Part shown: piece after piece, positions 46,994-56,792 of the stretch
Layout: every line of letters starts with the position of its first letter
Numbering within the stretch: the stretch's first letter is position 1
Source of the DNA: Micromonospora carbonacea
Lineage (GTDB): Bacteria > Actinomycetota > Actinomycetes > Mycobacteriales > Micromonosporaceae
Direction: 5' to 3'
DNA length: 64,000 nucleotides
Assembly (NCBI RefSeq): GCF_014205165.1
Contig: NZ_JACHMZ010000001.1
Coordinates: forward strand, 7,422,501-7,486,500
The notes under the pieces: generated by a model
Databases searched by the model: none
Told to the model about the DNA's origin: nothing
The model's input: the letters and a program-made list of their open reading frames with translations, nothing else
Made by a program: the position numbers and the translations under genes

Positions 46994-47784
46994 CGAGCTA
47001 CCACGGCAAGACCGCACTGATCACCGGCAGCTCCCGGGGCATCGGGCGGGCCCTCGCGCTCACCCTGGCCCGGGGCGGCGGCTCGGTCGTCGTCAACTAC
47101 AAGAAGAACGCGGAGCTGGCCGACCAGGTCCGCAAGGAGATCGAGCAGCTCGGCGGCCGGGCGCTCACCGTGGCCGCCGACGTCGAGCAGCCCGAGGAGA
47201 TCGACCGGCTGTTCGCCGCCGCCGAGCAGGAGTTCGGCACCCTCGACTACTTCGTCTGCAACGCGGCGGCCAGCTCGTTCAAGAACATCATGGACCTGAA
47301 GGTGCACCACCTCGACCGCTCGTACGCGATGAACCTGCGCGCGTTCGTGCTCGGCTGCCAGCACGCGGTGCGGCTGATGCCCGACGGCGGCCGGATCGTG
47401 GCCCTGTCCAGCTACGGCAGCATCCGCGCCTACCCCACGTACGCGAACCTCGGCGCGGCCAAGGCCGCGATCGAGGCGTGGGTGCGCTACATGGCCCTGG
47501 AGTTCGGCGAACGCGGCATCAACGTCAACGCGGTCAACGGCGGCATCATCGAGACCGAGTCGTCGCAGTACTTCTACGACGTGCCCGGGATGGCCCCGCT
47601 GTCCACGGTGCTGCCCAAGATCCCCAAGGGGCGGATGGGCACCGCCCAGGAGATCGCCGACGTCGTCGCGTTCCTGCTCTCCCCGGCGGCCGAGTACATC
47701 ACCGGGCAGACCATCGTCGCCGACGGCGGCCTGTCGATCGTCTCGCCGCCGTTCGTCCAGGACCTGACCGCCCCCCTGACATGA
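46990..47784 (+). CDS. SDR enoyl-thioester reductase (ChcA-like)
   Basis: A 264-residue short-chain dehydrogenase with TGSSRGIGRALALTLA. The active-site pair is spaced Tyr-x6-Lys (YANLGAAK), as in enoyl reductases such as FabL and ChcA rather than ketoreductases (x3). ChcA reduces 1-cyclohexenylcarbonyl-CoA repeatedly in the cyclohexanecarboxyl pathway. Its place between the acyl-CoA dehydrogenase and the dienoyl reductase genes supports that role. GTG start overlaps the previous stop as GTGA. Confidence 0.8.
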   Translation: MTSYHGKTALITGSSRGIGRALALTLARGGGSVVVNYKKNAELADQVRKEIEQLGGRALTVAADVEQPEEIDRLFAAAEQEFGTLDYFVCNAAASSFKNIMDLKVHHLDRSYAMNLRAFVLGCQHAVRLMPDGGRIVALSSYGSIRAYPTYANLGAAKAAIEAWVRYMALEFGERGINVNAVNGGIIETESSQYFYDVPGMAPLSTVLPKIPKGRMGTAQEIADVVAFLLSPAAEYITGQTIVADGGLSIVSPPFVQDLTAPLT

Positions 47785-49769
47785 CGACCGGCCTGGAGCA
47801 CGTGCTGCGCCCCGGCCGAATCGGCCGGCTGGCGCTGCCGCACCGCGTCGTCACCGGGGCCATGCACCTGGGCTGGGAGGCCCGCGACGACGGCGGCGCG
47901 GCGCTGGCGGCGTTCTACGTCGAGCGGGCCCGGGGCGGGGCCGGGTTGATGGTCACCGGCGGCGCGGCCGTCAGCCCGGAGGGCGCCGGGGGGCCGGGCT
48001 ACGGCGTGCTCGACGACGCCCGGTTCCGGGCCCGGCTGCGGCGCGTCGCCGCCGAGGTGCGCGCCGCCGGGGGGCTGCTCGCCCTGCAACTGTTCCACGC
48101 CGGGCGGTACGCCCGGCCCCCGGCGGGCGGCCCCCACCCGGTCGCCCCGTCCGCCGTCTACAGCGCGTTCTCCCGGCACACCCCGACCGCGCTCGACGCC
48201 GCCGGCATCGCGCGTGCGGTCGCGGACTTCGCCCGGGGGGCCGCCCACGCCCGCGACCTCGGCTTCGCCGCCGTGGAGATCATGGGCTCCGAGGGCTACC
48301 TGCTCGACCAGTTCCTCTCCCCGCTGACCAACCTCCGCGACGACGAGTGGGGCGGCGACCCGCAGCGGCGGTCCCGCTTCCCGGTGGCGGTGCTCCACGC
48401 GGTGCGCGCGGCCGTCGGCGCGGACTTCCCGGTGATCATGCGGATGACCGGCGACGACCTGCTGGCCGGCGGCACCACCCGCGACGACGTGCTGGCGTAC
48501 GCCCGCGCGCTCGCCGCCGCCGGCGCGGACGCCCTCAACGTCGGGGTCGGCTGGCACGAGTCCCCGGTCCCCACCGTGCAGGCCGTGGTCCCGCCCGGGC
48601 ACTGGGTGCCGGTGGCGGCGGCGGTCAAGGCGGCCGTCGGCGCGCTCCCCGTGCTGGCCAGCAACCGGATCAACCGGCTGTCGCAGGCCGAGGCCGTCCT
48701 CGCCGGCACGCCGCTGGACCTGGTGTCCATGGCGCGGCCGTTCCTCGCCGACCCGGCGCTGGTCGCCAACGCCCGCGCCGGCCGGCCGGTGAACGTCTGC
48801 GTGGCCTGCAACCAGGCCTGCATCGACCGGTCGCTGGCCGACGAGCCGGTGTCCTGCATGGTCAACCCCCGCGTCGGGCGCGAGCACGAGCCGGCGGCGA
48901 CGCCCGCCGCGTCGCCCCGCCGGGTCGCCGTCGTCGGGGCCGGCCCGGCGGGCCTCAAGGCCGCCCACGGGCTTGCGCTGGCCGGGCACCGGGTCACCGT
49001 GTACGAGGCCGACGACGAGCCCGGCGGCCAGTTCCGGCTGGCGGGCCGGGTGCCCGGCAAGTCCGACTACCTGGCGGCGGTCGGCTTCCTCGTCGCCGAG
49101 CTGTCCCGGCTCGGCGTCGCGCTGCACACCGGCCGCCGGATCACCGCCGCCGACCGGGACCTGCTCGGCGGCTACGCCGGGGTGGTCGTGGCCACCGGCG
49201 TGCTGCCCCGGCCCGCGTCGATCCCCGGCGTCGACCTGCCGCACGTGCTCGGCTACCCGGCGGCCTTCGCCGACGGCGCGCTGGGGGAACGCGTCGTCGT
49301 CATCGGCGGAGGCGGCGTCGCCGTGGACGTGGCGCACCTGGCCAGCGACCCGGCCGGTCCGGCGCGGCGGGTCACGGTGCTGCACCGGGGCCGCCGGCTC
49401 GGGGCCCGACTGGGGCGCTCGACCCGGTGGGCGGTGCTCGCCGAGCTGCGGCGGCAGCGGGTCGACGTCGTGCCCGGCGTGCGTGACCTGCGGATCAGCC
49501 CGGCCGGGGTGCGCTTCGCCGACGCCGAGGGGCGGCCGCGCACCGTGCCCGCCGACACGGTGGTGATCGCCGCCGGGCAGGTGCCCGACGACGGCCTCGT
49601 GGCGACGGTGCGCGCGGCCGGCGTCTGGCACCACGTCGTCGGCGGCGCGCGGGACACCGCCGGGCTGGACGCGGTGCGGGCCTTCGCCGAGGGCGCGGCG
49701 GCGGCGGAGGCGTTCCGGCGCGGGCAGGACCGCGCCGGCCAACTCGCGGGGATCGAGGAACGGGTATGA
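47781..49769 (+). CDS. Old Yellow Enzyme/2,4-dienoyl-CoA reductase (AnsM/PlmM-like)
   Basis: A 662-residue flavo-iron-sulfur reductase. The N-terminal OYE barrel carries RIGRLALPHRVVTGAM, FHAGRYARPP and SEGYLLDQFLSPLTNLRDD. The 4Fe-4S ligands are in CVACNQACIDRS and the later SCMVNPRVGRE. The C-terminal half is an FAD/NAD(P) pyridine-nucleotide-disulfide domain (RVAVVGAGPAGLKAA; ERVVVIGGGGVAVDVA). In the ansatrienin/phoslactomycin cassette this enzyme reduces a cyclohexadienyl thioester. Overlaps both neighbours by 4 nt. Confidence 0.88.
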   Translation: MTTGLEHVLRPGRIGRLALPHRVVTGAMHLGWEARDDGGAALAAFYVERARGGAGLMVTGGAAVSPEGAGGPGYGVLDDARFRARLRRVAAEVRAAGGLLALQLFHAGRYARPPAGGPHPVAPSAVYSAFSRHTPTALDAAGIARAVADFARGAAHARDLGFAAVEIMGSEGYLLDQFLSPLTNLRDDEWGGDPQRRSRFPVAVLHAVRAAVGADFPVIMRMTGDDLLAGGTTRDDVLAYARALAAAGADALNVGVGWHESPVPTVQAVVPPGHWVPVAAAVKAAVGALPVLASNRINRLSQAEAVLAGTPLDLVSMARPFLADPALVANARAGRPVNVCVACNQACIDRSLADEPVSCMVNPRVGREHEPAATPAASPRRVAVVGAGPAGLKAAHGLALAGHRVTVYEADDEPGGQFRLAGRVPGKSDYLAAVGFLVAELSRLGVALHTGRRITAADRDLLGGYAGVVVATGVLPRPASIPGVDLPHVLGYPAAFADGALGERVVVIGGGGVAVDVAHLASDPAGPARRVTVLHRGRRLGARLGRSTRWAVLAELRRQRVDVVPGVRDLRISPAGVRFADAEGRPRTVPADTVVIAAGQVPDDGLVATVRAAGVWHHVVGGARDTAGLDAVRAFAEGAAAAEAFRRGQDRAGQLAGIEERV

Positions 49770-51829
49770 CCGTCGACGGGCCGGAACGCTTTCCCGCGCT
49801 CGGCGTGCTGCGGCGCACCGCCGTGGACCGGTGGCGCATCGTGCGGCTGTTGCCGCGCGCGGGCTGGGCGGCGGTGACCGCCGCCGTCGTCAACAACGTG
49901 CTGCTGGCCGCCGCGCCGGTGCTGTTCATCGTGATGACGAGCCTGCTCGTCGGGCGGCTGCCCGCCGCCGTCCGTGAGGGGGTGGACTCGCCCGCGTTCG
50001 GGCGGCTGGTGACCGCCTTCGTCGTCGCCGCCGCCGCGCTCAGCGCGCAGCAACTGCTGGCCCAGCTCCAGCTCACCACCGGGCTGTTGGTCCAGCGCCG
50101 CGTCGACGGGTGGGTCGCCGACGAGCTGATGGCCGCCGCGCTGAGCAGCCCGGGCATGGAACCGCTCGACGACCGGGCGCTGACCGACCGGCTCAGCGAG
50201 GCGTCCCGCGAGGTGGAGCAGGGCATCCAGAGCCCCGGGGCCGCCTGCGCCGGGATGCTGGCGTTGCTCGCCCGCTACGGCCAGCTCACCGGGTACGCGG
50301 TGGTCGTCGGCGTCGTGTTCTCCTGGCTCGCGGGCGTGGGCCTGCTCGCCGCCGTCCTGGCGTTCCGCCACGGCCAGCGCGGCGGCCTGCGCAAGTACGC
50401 GGCGATCTACGGCACGATCGTGGCCCGGGTGCGCCGGCTGACGTACTTCCGCTCCGTCGCCACCGGCAGGCCGGCGGCCAAGGAGATCCGCGTCTTCGGT
50501 CTCCTGCCGTGGCTGCGCGAGCAGTACGCGGCGGCCTACCTGGACTGGATGCGCCCGGTCTGGGCCGAGCGCCGCCGCGTCTACCTGCGGCCCTACTTCG
50601 GCTACACGGCCCTCGGGCTGGTGGTGCTCGTCGCGGTCCTCGCCGCGCTGGGCGTGGCCGGCGGGCAGCGGGAGGTCGACCTCACCCGGCTGGCGCTGGT
50701 CATCCAGGCGATCCTGGCGGCGATCCAGCTCGGCGAGTTCTATCCCGAGGCCGACGTGCAGACCCAGTTCGGCATGAACGCCTACCGGGCGGTCGACGAG
50801 TTCCGCGCCGGCATGCGGGCCCGATCCGCCCTCGCCCCCGCCTCTGCTCCGGCCCCCGCTCTTGTTCCCGCCCCCGCACCGGCGTCGGCACCCGCGCTCC
50901 CGCCCGCGCCGCGCCCCGCCGGGGAGCCGGGCGCGCCGCCGCCCGCCGCCGTGTCGGGGCTGGAGACGCTTACCCCCCGCTCCCCGACGGCGATCCGGTT
51001 CGAGGCGGTGTCCTACCGCTACCCGCACCGGTCCGCGCCCGTGTTCACCGACCTGGACCTCACCCTGCCCCCGGGCAGGTGCACCGCGATCGTGGGGCTC
51101 AACGGCGCGGGCAAGACCACCCTGGTCAAGCTGCTCGCCCGGCTGGCGACCCCGACGTCGGGCCGGATCACCGCGGGCGGGCAGCCCGTCGACGCCCTGC
51201 CCGTGGCGCGGTGGCGCGGCAACCTCGCCGTGATCTTCCAGGACTACCTGCGGTACGAGGCCAGCGCCGCCGACAACATCGCGCTCGGTGCCGCCGGACA
51301 CGCCGGTGACCTCGCCGGCATCCGGGCGGCAGCCGAGGCGGCGGGCATCCTGGACACGCTCGACGCGCTGCCGCAGGGGCTGGACACCCCGCTGTCCGGG
51401 CAGCTGCGCGGCGGGGTGGACCTCTCCGGCGGCCAGTGGCAGCGGCTCGCCATCGCCCGGGCGTTGTTCGCCGTCCGCCACGGCGCGTCGGTGCTCGTCC
51501 TCGACGAGCCGACGGCCAGCCTGGACGTCCGCGCCGAGGCGCGGTTCTTCGACGAGATCATCGCCGCCACGGCGGGCGTCACCACGGTTCTCATCTCGCA
51601 CCGGTTCGCCACCGTGCGCCGCGCCGACCACATCGTCGTGCTGGCCGAGGGGCGGGTCGCCGAGCAGGGCTCGCACGACGAGCTGCTGCGCCACGGCGGC
51701 CGGTACGCCCGGCTGTTCGAGTTGCAGGCGGCCCGGTTCCTCGACGACCGCCCGGCCGGCGACGACCCGGACCGCCCGGACGGCGACGGCGGGCCGGTGG
51801 AGATCGGACAGGAGCGGAGCCCCGGATGA
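49766..51829 (+). CDS. ABC exporter half-transporter 1
   Basis: A 687-residue type IV ABC protein with an N-terminal membrane domain (about six helices, residues 30-320) and a C-terminal ATPase: Walker A GLNGAGKTTL, signature DLSGGQWQR, Walker B VLVLDEPTAS, H-loop ISHRF. Between them lies a 40-residue linker of almost pure Pro/Ala/Ser. The next gene encodes a partner of the same design and overlaps by 4 nt, so they should form a heterodimer exporting the cluster's product. Confidence 0.85.
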   Translation: MTVDGPERFPALGVLRRTAVDRWRIVRLLPRAGWAAVTAAVVNNVLLAAAPVLFIVMTSLLVGRLPAAVREGVDSPAFGRLVTAFVVAAAALSAQQLLAQLQLTTGLLVQRRVDGWVADELMAAALSSPGMEPLDDRALTDRLSEASREVEQGIQSPGAACAGMLALLARYGQLTGYAVVVGVVFSWLAGVGLLAAVLAFRHGQRGGLRKYAAIYGTIVARVRRLTYFRSVATGRPAAKEIRVFGLLPWLREQYAAAYLDWMRPVWAERRRVYLRPYFGYTALGLVVLVAVLAALGVAGGQREVDLTRLALVIQAILAAIQLGEFYPEADVQTQFGMNAYRAVDEFRAGMRARSALAPASAPAPALVPAPAPASAPALPPAPRPAGEPGAPPPAAVSGLETLTPRSPTAIRFEAVSYRYPHRSAPVFTDLDLTLPPGRCTAIVGLNGAGKTTLVKLLARLATPTSGRITAGGQPVDALPVARWRGNLAVIFQDYLRYEASAADNIALGAAGHAGDLAGIRAAAEAAGILDTLDALPQGLDTPLSGQLRGGVDLSGGQWQRLAIARALFAVRHGASVLVLDEPTASLDVRAEARFFDEIIAATAGVTTVLISHRFATVRRADHIVVLAEGRVAEQGSHDELLRHGGRYARLFELQAARFLDDRPAGDDPDRPDGDGGPVEIGQERSPG

Positions 51830-53664
51830 GTCGTGGACTGTTGTCGGCTGCCTGGTCGCTGTGGCGGACCTCGCTGCGTCAGGACCGGCGCAAGGCCGTC
51901 ACGGCGCTGGTCCTCGTCGTCGCCGGCGCGGCGGCGTGGCCCCTGGTGGCGATCATGCTGCGCGTCCTGTTCGAGGCCGCGAACGCCGGGCGGCCGGTCG
52001 CCGCGAGCCTCGCCGGGGTCGCCGTGGCGGTGCTGCTGATCGCCGGCCTGACCCTCGGCCACTTCGCGCACATCGCCTACTTCGAGCTGTCGGAGCTGGA
52101 CGTCCTGCACCTGCACCAGGAGCTGATGGACGCCACCAACGGCTCGGCCGGGATGGCCCACTTCGAGCAGCCCGAGTTCGCCGACAAGGTCAGGATCCTG
52201 GAGGAGGACGTCGAGCAGCTCCGCGTCGGCCTCCAGGCCGTGCTGACCGGCGTCGGCCTGGCCGTCGCCATGACGCTGACGACGGCGGTGCTCGCCTCGC
52301 TGCACCCGCTGCTGCTGTTGCTGCCGCTGGTCGCCGTGCCGCCGCTGCTGGCCGGTCGGTGGGCGGAGCGCATGGTCGACCGGTCGCGGGAGGCCAGCGC
52401 CGAGTCCACCCGCCGGGCCCTGGGCCTGTTCCGCCTCGCCACCCACGCCGCGTCCGGCAAGGAGCTGCGGGTCTTCGGCCTGGAGCAGGAGGTGCGCCGC
52501 CGGCACGGCCTGTTCTGGCAGGACGCCACCCGGCGGCTGTGGCGCACGCAGGCCGTGGCGAGCCTCGTCCGCATGCTCGGGCAACTGGCGTTCGCGGGCG
52601 GCTACATCGCCGCCGTGCTCCTGATCCTGCGCGACGCCGTCGCCGGCCGCCGGGGCGTGGGCGACGTCATCCTGGTCATCACCATCGCGGCGCAGGTCAA
52701 TCAGCAGGTGGCGGCCGCGGTCGGCGTCCTCCAGGACCTCCAGCGGCTGCGCAGCGTCTACCAGCGGCTCGACGAGGTGCACGGGCTGGTCCGGGCCGGG
52801 GAGCGCGCCGACCGGCCCGGGGCCCTGCCCGCCGGCCCCGGCGACCCGACCGGCCCCGCCGGTTCGGCCGCGCCGGCACCGGTGCGGCTGCGCCACGGCA
52901 TCCGGCTCGTCGGCGTCGAGCTGCGCTATCCCGGCGGGGAGCAGCCGGTGCTCGCCGGGCTCGACCTGCACCTGCCGGCGGGCGCGACCGTGGCGATCGT
53001 CGGCGACAACGGCGCCGGCAAGACCACCCTCGTCAAGCTCGTCTGCGGGCTGCTGCGCCCGACCGCCGGCCGGGTGCTCGTCGACGGCGTCGACCTGACC
53101 GACCTGTCGCTGCCCGGGTGGCGGGCCCGGATCGCGGCCGGCTTCCAGGACTTCGTACGCCTCGAACTGCCGGCCCGGCGGACCGTCGGCGTCGGCGACC
53201 TGCCCCGGCTCGACGACGAGCCGGCGGTGCGTGCCGCGTTGGGGCGTGCCGGCGCGGACGACCTCGTCGGGCAGCTCGAAGCCGGCCTGGACACCCCGCT
53301 CGGCCGCGAGTACGCCGACGGGGCCGAGCTCTCCGGCGGCCAGTGGCAGAAGCTCGCCCTCGGCCGGGCGTTCATGCGCGACGACCCCCTGCTGGTCGTC
53401 CTCGACGAGCCCGCCGCCGCCCTCGACGCCGAGGCCGAACACGCCATGTTCGAGCGGTACCGGCTCCAGGCCGCCCGGGTCGCCGCGGCCACCGGCGCGG
53501 TCAGCGTGTTCGTGTCGCACCGCTTCTCCACCGTCCAGCTCGCCGACCTGATCGTGGTGCTCGCCGACGGCCGGGTCGCCGAGCTGGGCTGCCACGCCGA
53601 CCTGATCGCCGCCGACGGCCTCTACGCGGAGATGTTCGAGCTACAGGCGAGGGCGTACCGGTGA
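51826..53664 (+). CDS. ABC exporter half-transporter 2
   Basis: A 612-residue type IV ABC protein: membrane domain at about residues 20-310, then Walker A GDNGAGKTTL, signature ELSGGQWQK, Walker B LLVVLDEPAAALD, H-loop VSHRF. The D-loop side reads PAAALD rather than the partner's PTASLD, and both sites keep the catalytic Glu. A Pro/Ala/Gly-rich linker is again inserted before the ATPase. ATG 51826 overlaps the previous stop (ATGA). The frame extends upstream into the partner gene but that part is not real. Confidence 0.85.
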   Translation: MSRGLLSAAWSLWRTSLRQDRRKAVTALVLVVAGAAAWPLVAIMLRVLFEAANAGRPVAASLAGVAVAVLLIAGLTLGHFAHIAYFELSELDVLHLHQELMDATNGSAGMAHFEQPEFADKVRILEEDVEQLRVGLQAVLTGVGLAVAMTLTTAVLASLHPLLLLLPLVAVPPLLAGRWAERMVDRSREASAESTRRALGLFRLATHAASGKELRVFGLEQEVRRRHGLFWQDATRRLWRTQAVASLVRMLGQLAFAGGYIAAVLLILRDAVAGRRGVGDVILVITIAAQVNQQVAAAVGVLQDLQRLRSVYQRLDEVHGLVRAGERADRPGALPAGPGDPTGPAGSAAPAPVRLRHGIRLVGVELRYPGGEQPVLAGLDLHLPAGATVAIVGDNGAGKTTLVKLVCGLLRPTAGRVLVDGVDLTDLSLPGWRARIAAGFQDFVRLELPARRTVGVGDLPRLDDEPAVRAALGRAGADDLVGQLEAGLDTPLGREYADGAELSGGQWQKLALGRAFMRDDPLLVVLDEPAAALDAEAEHAMFERYRLQAARVAAATGAVSVFVSHRFSTVQLADLIVVLADGRVAELGCHADLIAADGLYAEMFELQARAYR

Positions 53665-53722
53665 CCGGGGCGGACGCCGAGGTCCGGCCCACCAGCCACA
53701 GCGAAGTCCGGAGGACCCGTCA

Positions 53723-54991
53723 GTGACCAGCGCGACGCACACCGCAGAGTTCGACCCCTTCTCCCCGAGCGCCATGGACGACCCCTATCCCGCGTACGCC
53801 GAGCTGCTGCGCCACGAGGAGCCGCTGTACCTGGCCGACCGCGACATGTGGCTGGTCATCCGGTACGACCACGTGCGCGCGGCGGCGAAGGACCACGGCG
53901 GGCTGTCCTCCGCCGAGGGGATCGCCTACCACCGGTCCACGCTGCCCGTGCTGTTCGGGCTCGACCAGCCCGACCACACCCGGATGCGCGGCCTGATCCG
54001 GCACGACTTCTCGCCCCGTGGCGTGCAGTTCTGGCGGCCGTTCATCGAGCAGGTCTGCGGCGAGCTGCTCGACGAGGCCGTCGCCACCGGCGACATCGAC
54101 CTCGTCCAGCAGGCGATCATCCTGCTGCCCGTCAAGGTGGTCACCACGATCGTCGGGGTGCCCAGCGACAACCTCGCCAAGCTCAAGCTGACCGCCGGGG
54201 TGCTGGAGAGCTTCATCGCCAACGCCAAGGTCGGCGAGGACGCCCCGGACGACCCCGACGAGAACGCGCTGCGGCTGCGGGCCGCCAAGTCCGCGCTCTC
54301 CTCCGTCGCCGGCCTGTCCACGTTCCTCGGCGGGCTGCTGGAGGAGCGCCGGACGCAGCCGCCCCGCAGCGACGTGGTGTCGAAGCTGTTCGCCGCCGCC
54401 GAGAAGGGCGGGGTGACCGAGAACGAGATCCTCTGGCTCTGCCTCACCCTGCTCGTCGGCGGCCAGGAGACCATGACGCACTTCCTGGGCAACATGCTGG
54501 ACGCGCTGCTGAACCACCCCGACCAGTTCCGCCTGGTGCGCGACCGGCCCGAGCTGATCCCGGCGACGATCGAGGAGACGGCCCGCTTCTACCCGCCCGT
54601 GCAGAACGTCTTCCGCACCGCCACGACCGACGTCGTCGTCGGCAACACCACCATCCCGAGGGACGCCCGGGTCGAGCTGTCGTTCGCGGCGGCCAACCGC
54701 GACCCGCGCAAGTTCCCCGACCCCGACGCCTACCGGATCGACCGCCGCACCGACGGGCACCTGGGGTTCGGGGCGGGTATCCACACCTGCGTCGGCATGC
54801 ACCTGGCCCGCCTCCAGGCGGCGACGTTCCTGCGCCTGCTCATCGAGCGCACCGACGACATCGAGCTGATCGGCGAGCTGGTCAAGATCCCCAGCCCGGC
54901 GTTCCGGGGGCTCGACCACCTGCCGCTGCGCCTCACCCCGAAGGGCGGTCGCCCGGCCGCCGCGCCGGTGAACGGGGGGCACCGTGCGTGA
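53723..54991 (+). CDS. cytochrome P450 of the second cluster
   Basis: A 422-residue P450 with ExxR motif EETARF and heme loop FGAGIHTCVGMHLAR. The I-helix reads LLVGGQETMTHF, where Gly replaces the usual Ala before the Gln-Glu-Thr. GTG 53723 follows GGAGG at 8 nt. It is separated from the transporters by 58 nt but in the same direction, and overlaps the condensation gene by 8 nt. A late ring or chain hydroxylation is the simplest guess; substrate unknown. Confidence 0.87.
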   Translation: MTSATHTAEFDPFSPSAMDDPYPAYAELLRHEEPLYLADRDMWLVIRYDHVRAAAKDHGGLSSAEGIAYHRSTLPVLFGLDQPDHTRMRGLIRHDFSPRGVQFWRPFIEQVCGELLDEAVATGDIDLVQQAIILLPVKVVTTIVGVPSDNLAKLKLTAGVLESFIANAKVGEDAPDDPDENALRLRAAKSALSSVAGLSTFLGGLLEERRTQPPRSDVVSKLFAAAEKGGVTENEILWLCLTLLVGGQETMTHFLGNMLDALLNHPDQFRLVRDRPELIPATIEETARFYPPVQNVFRTATTDVVVGNTTIPRDARVELSFAAANRDPRKFPDPDAYRIDRRTDGHLGFGAGIHTCVGMHLARLQAATFLRLLIERTDDIELIGELVKIPSPAFRGLDHLPLRLTPKGGRPAAAPVNGGHRA

Positions 54992-56792
54992 CGCGACCAC
55001 CGGCGGCCCGCCGGACCCGGCCGTGCTCGACCTGCCGTTCGCCGTGGGCGAGGCCGCGTCGGGGCCGTTGACCTGGGCGCAGAGCGTGATGTGGGACGCG
55101 ATGCAGTGGTTCGGCAAGGAGGCGAACCAGTTCAACATCGGCCAGCCCCTCGTGCTCGCCGAGCCCGTCGGGCAGGCCCGGCTGCTCGCTTCCCTGCGGG
55201 GCCTGGTCGAGGCGCACCAGACGCTGCGGACCCGGTACGTGGCCCGGTCGGGCCAGCCCCGCCAGGAGGTCCACGCCACGGGGCGGTACGACGTGGCGGT
55301 GGCCGACGGGCACGACGACCCGGCGCGCGTCGCGGGGGAGCTGGCCGGGCGGCTGGCGGAGACCGCGTTCGACCACGAGGCCGAGTGGCCGCTGCGGGTC
55401 GGCTGCGTCGTCGACGGGGAGCGCCGGGTCACCGCCGTGGCGCTCGTCGGGTCGCACCTGGCGTTCGACGGCTGGGCGTTCAACACGTTCGTCGACCTCC
55501 TGCGCGCCGGGCTCAGCGGCGATTCCGAGCAGCCGGCGTCGCCCGCCGGTGTCGAGCCGCCCGCCGGTGTCGAGCCGCCCGCCGGTGCCGAGCCGTCGGC
55601 CGGCGCCGGCGTGCCGCAGGCGCTGGAGCAGGCCGCCTTCGAGGGCTCACCCGCCGGTCAGCAGCAGAGCCGGCTCGGGCTGCGGCACTGGGAACAGGGC
55701 CTGTCCACCGCGCCGGCGTCCATGTTCGACCTGCCGCGCGCGGCAACCGGCGACCAGCCCATCGAGCGGCACCTGCTCGACTCGGCGGCGGTCGCCGCGG
55801 CGGCGGCGACCCTCGCGGCGCGGACCCGCACGTCGTTCTCGACCGTGCTGCTCTGCCTCACCACGCTCGTGCTGACCGCCTACAACGGCCATGACACCGC
55901 CGTGCTCAAGCTGATCACGGGCAACCGGCTCGACCGGCGCAGCCGCGACCTGATCGCGCTGAACACCCTGGACGCGCTACTGGCGTTCACCGTGCCGCGC
56001 GACGTGGACCTGCTCACCGCCATCCGGCAGACCCACCGCCCCGCGTTCGACGCGTACCGCCGGGCGCAGTGCGACCCGCGCGCCGTCGCGACGGTGGTCG
56101 AGGAGTCGGGCCGGCGGCGGGGCGTGTCGTTCGACCTCTCCACCTACTTCAACAACGGCCACCGGGGCAACGACTGGGCGGTCACCGGCCCGGAACCGGG
56201 GCCGGACCGGCTCGCCGAGCTGCGCCGCGAGTCCCGCTACACGCGGCTGGACCCGTTGCCGCGCAGCGACATGAAGTTCATGGTCGCCGCCAGCAACGGC
56301 GGCGCGGGCGTCTGCCGCCTCGGCCTGCTGGTGGACACGACGTACCTGCCGGGCGCGCTCGGCGAGACCATCGTGCGGGGCATCGAGACGCTGCTGTGCG
56401 ACGCGGTCGCCGAGGAGGTCGGCGTCGCCGAGATCCCCGGCCGGATCGGCCTCGCCCCCGCCGTGCGGGGCGCGGACTGGGTGCGTACCCCCGCCGGCTG
56501 GGTGCGCCCCGCCGACGTGGCGGAGCTGGTCCGCGAGGCGGCCGGGGGCGTCGAGGTCGCCGTCCTCCCCGCCGGGCCCGCGCCGGGCACCGGGCTGACG
56601 GCGTACGTCGCCGACGCGTCGGCCGTACCCGAGGAGTTGCACCGGCGCGTGCTGGACCTGCTGCCGGGCCGCACGGGCGTGGCCGCGCCCGACGGGTACG
56701 TCGCCTGCGCGGCGGCCCCGCCCGCCGGGGCCGGGCCCGACGCCTGGCGGGGCGTGCCCGTCGTGGCGCGTGGCCCGGGGCGGCCGGCATGA
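54984..56792 (+). CDS. stand-alone NRPS condensation-domain protein with vestigial tail
   Basis: A 602-residue protein. Residues 25-440 are a condensation domain: LTWAQSVMWDAMQWFG (C1-like), the active-site SHLAFDGW with catalytic His158 of the HHxxxDG motif (first His is Ser), and RRSRDLIALN/FDLSTYFNN later. The last 120 residues (GTGLTAYVADASAV ... RTGVAAPDGYVACAA) look like the small C-terminal subdomain of an adenylation domain without its core. No A or PCP domain is attached. It probably joins a carrier-bound acyl group to an amine or alcohol. GTG start overlaps the P450 gene by 8 nt. Confidence 0.8.
   Translation: MRDATTGGPPDPAVLDLPFAVGEAASGPLTWAQSVMWDAMQWFGKEANQFNIGQPLVLAEPVGQARLLASLRGLVEAHQTLRTRYVARSGQPRQEVHATGRYDVAVADGHDDPARVAGELAGRLAETAFDHEAEWPLRVGCVVDGERRVTAVALVGSHLAFDGWAFNTFVDLLRAGLSGDSEQPASPAGVEPPAGVEPPAGAEPSAGAGVPQALEQAAFEGSPAGQQQSRLGLRHWEQGLSTAPASMFDLPRAATGDQPIERHLLDSAAVAAAAATLAARTRTSFSTVLLCLTTLVLTAYNGHDTAVLKLITGNRLDRRSRDLIALNTLDALLAFTVPRDVDLLTAIRQTHRPAFDAYRRAQCDPRAVATVVEESGRRRGVSFDLSTYFNNGHRGNDWAVTGPEPGPDRLAELRRESRYTRLDPLPRSDMKFMVAASNGGAGVCRLGLLVDTTYLPGALGETIVRGIETLLCDAVAEEVGVAEIPGRIGLAPAVRGADWVRTPAGWVRPADVAELVREAAGGVEVAVLPAGPAPGTGLTAYVADASAVPEELHRRVLDLLPGRTGVAAPDGYVACAAAPPAGAGPDAWRGVPVVARGPGRPA
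55542..55595 (+). repeat. three 18-bp tandem repeats in the condensation-protein gene
   Basis: Three head-to-tail copies of CCCGCCGGTGTCGAGCCG (third with one T-to-C change) encode PAGVEP units in a loop of the condensation domain about 25 residues after the active site. Confidence 0.85.

Noticed and set aside
37735..49769. Interpreting the second cluster as ansamycin or phoslactomycin biosynthesis
   Set aside because: Only the starter-unit cassette is shared; no AHBA genes, modular PKS, amide synthase or phosphotransferase are present in the window.
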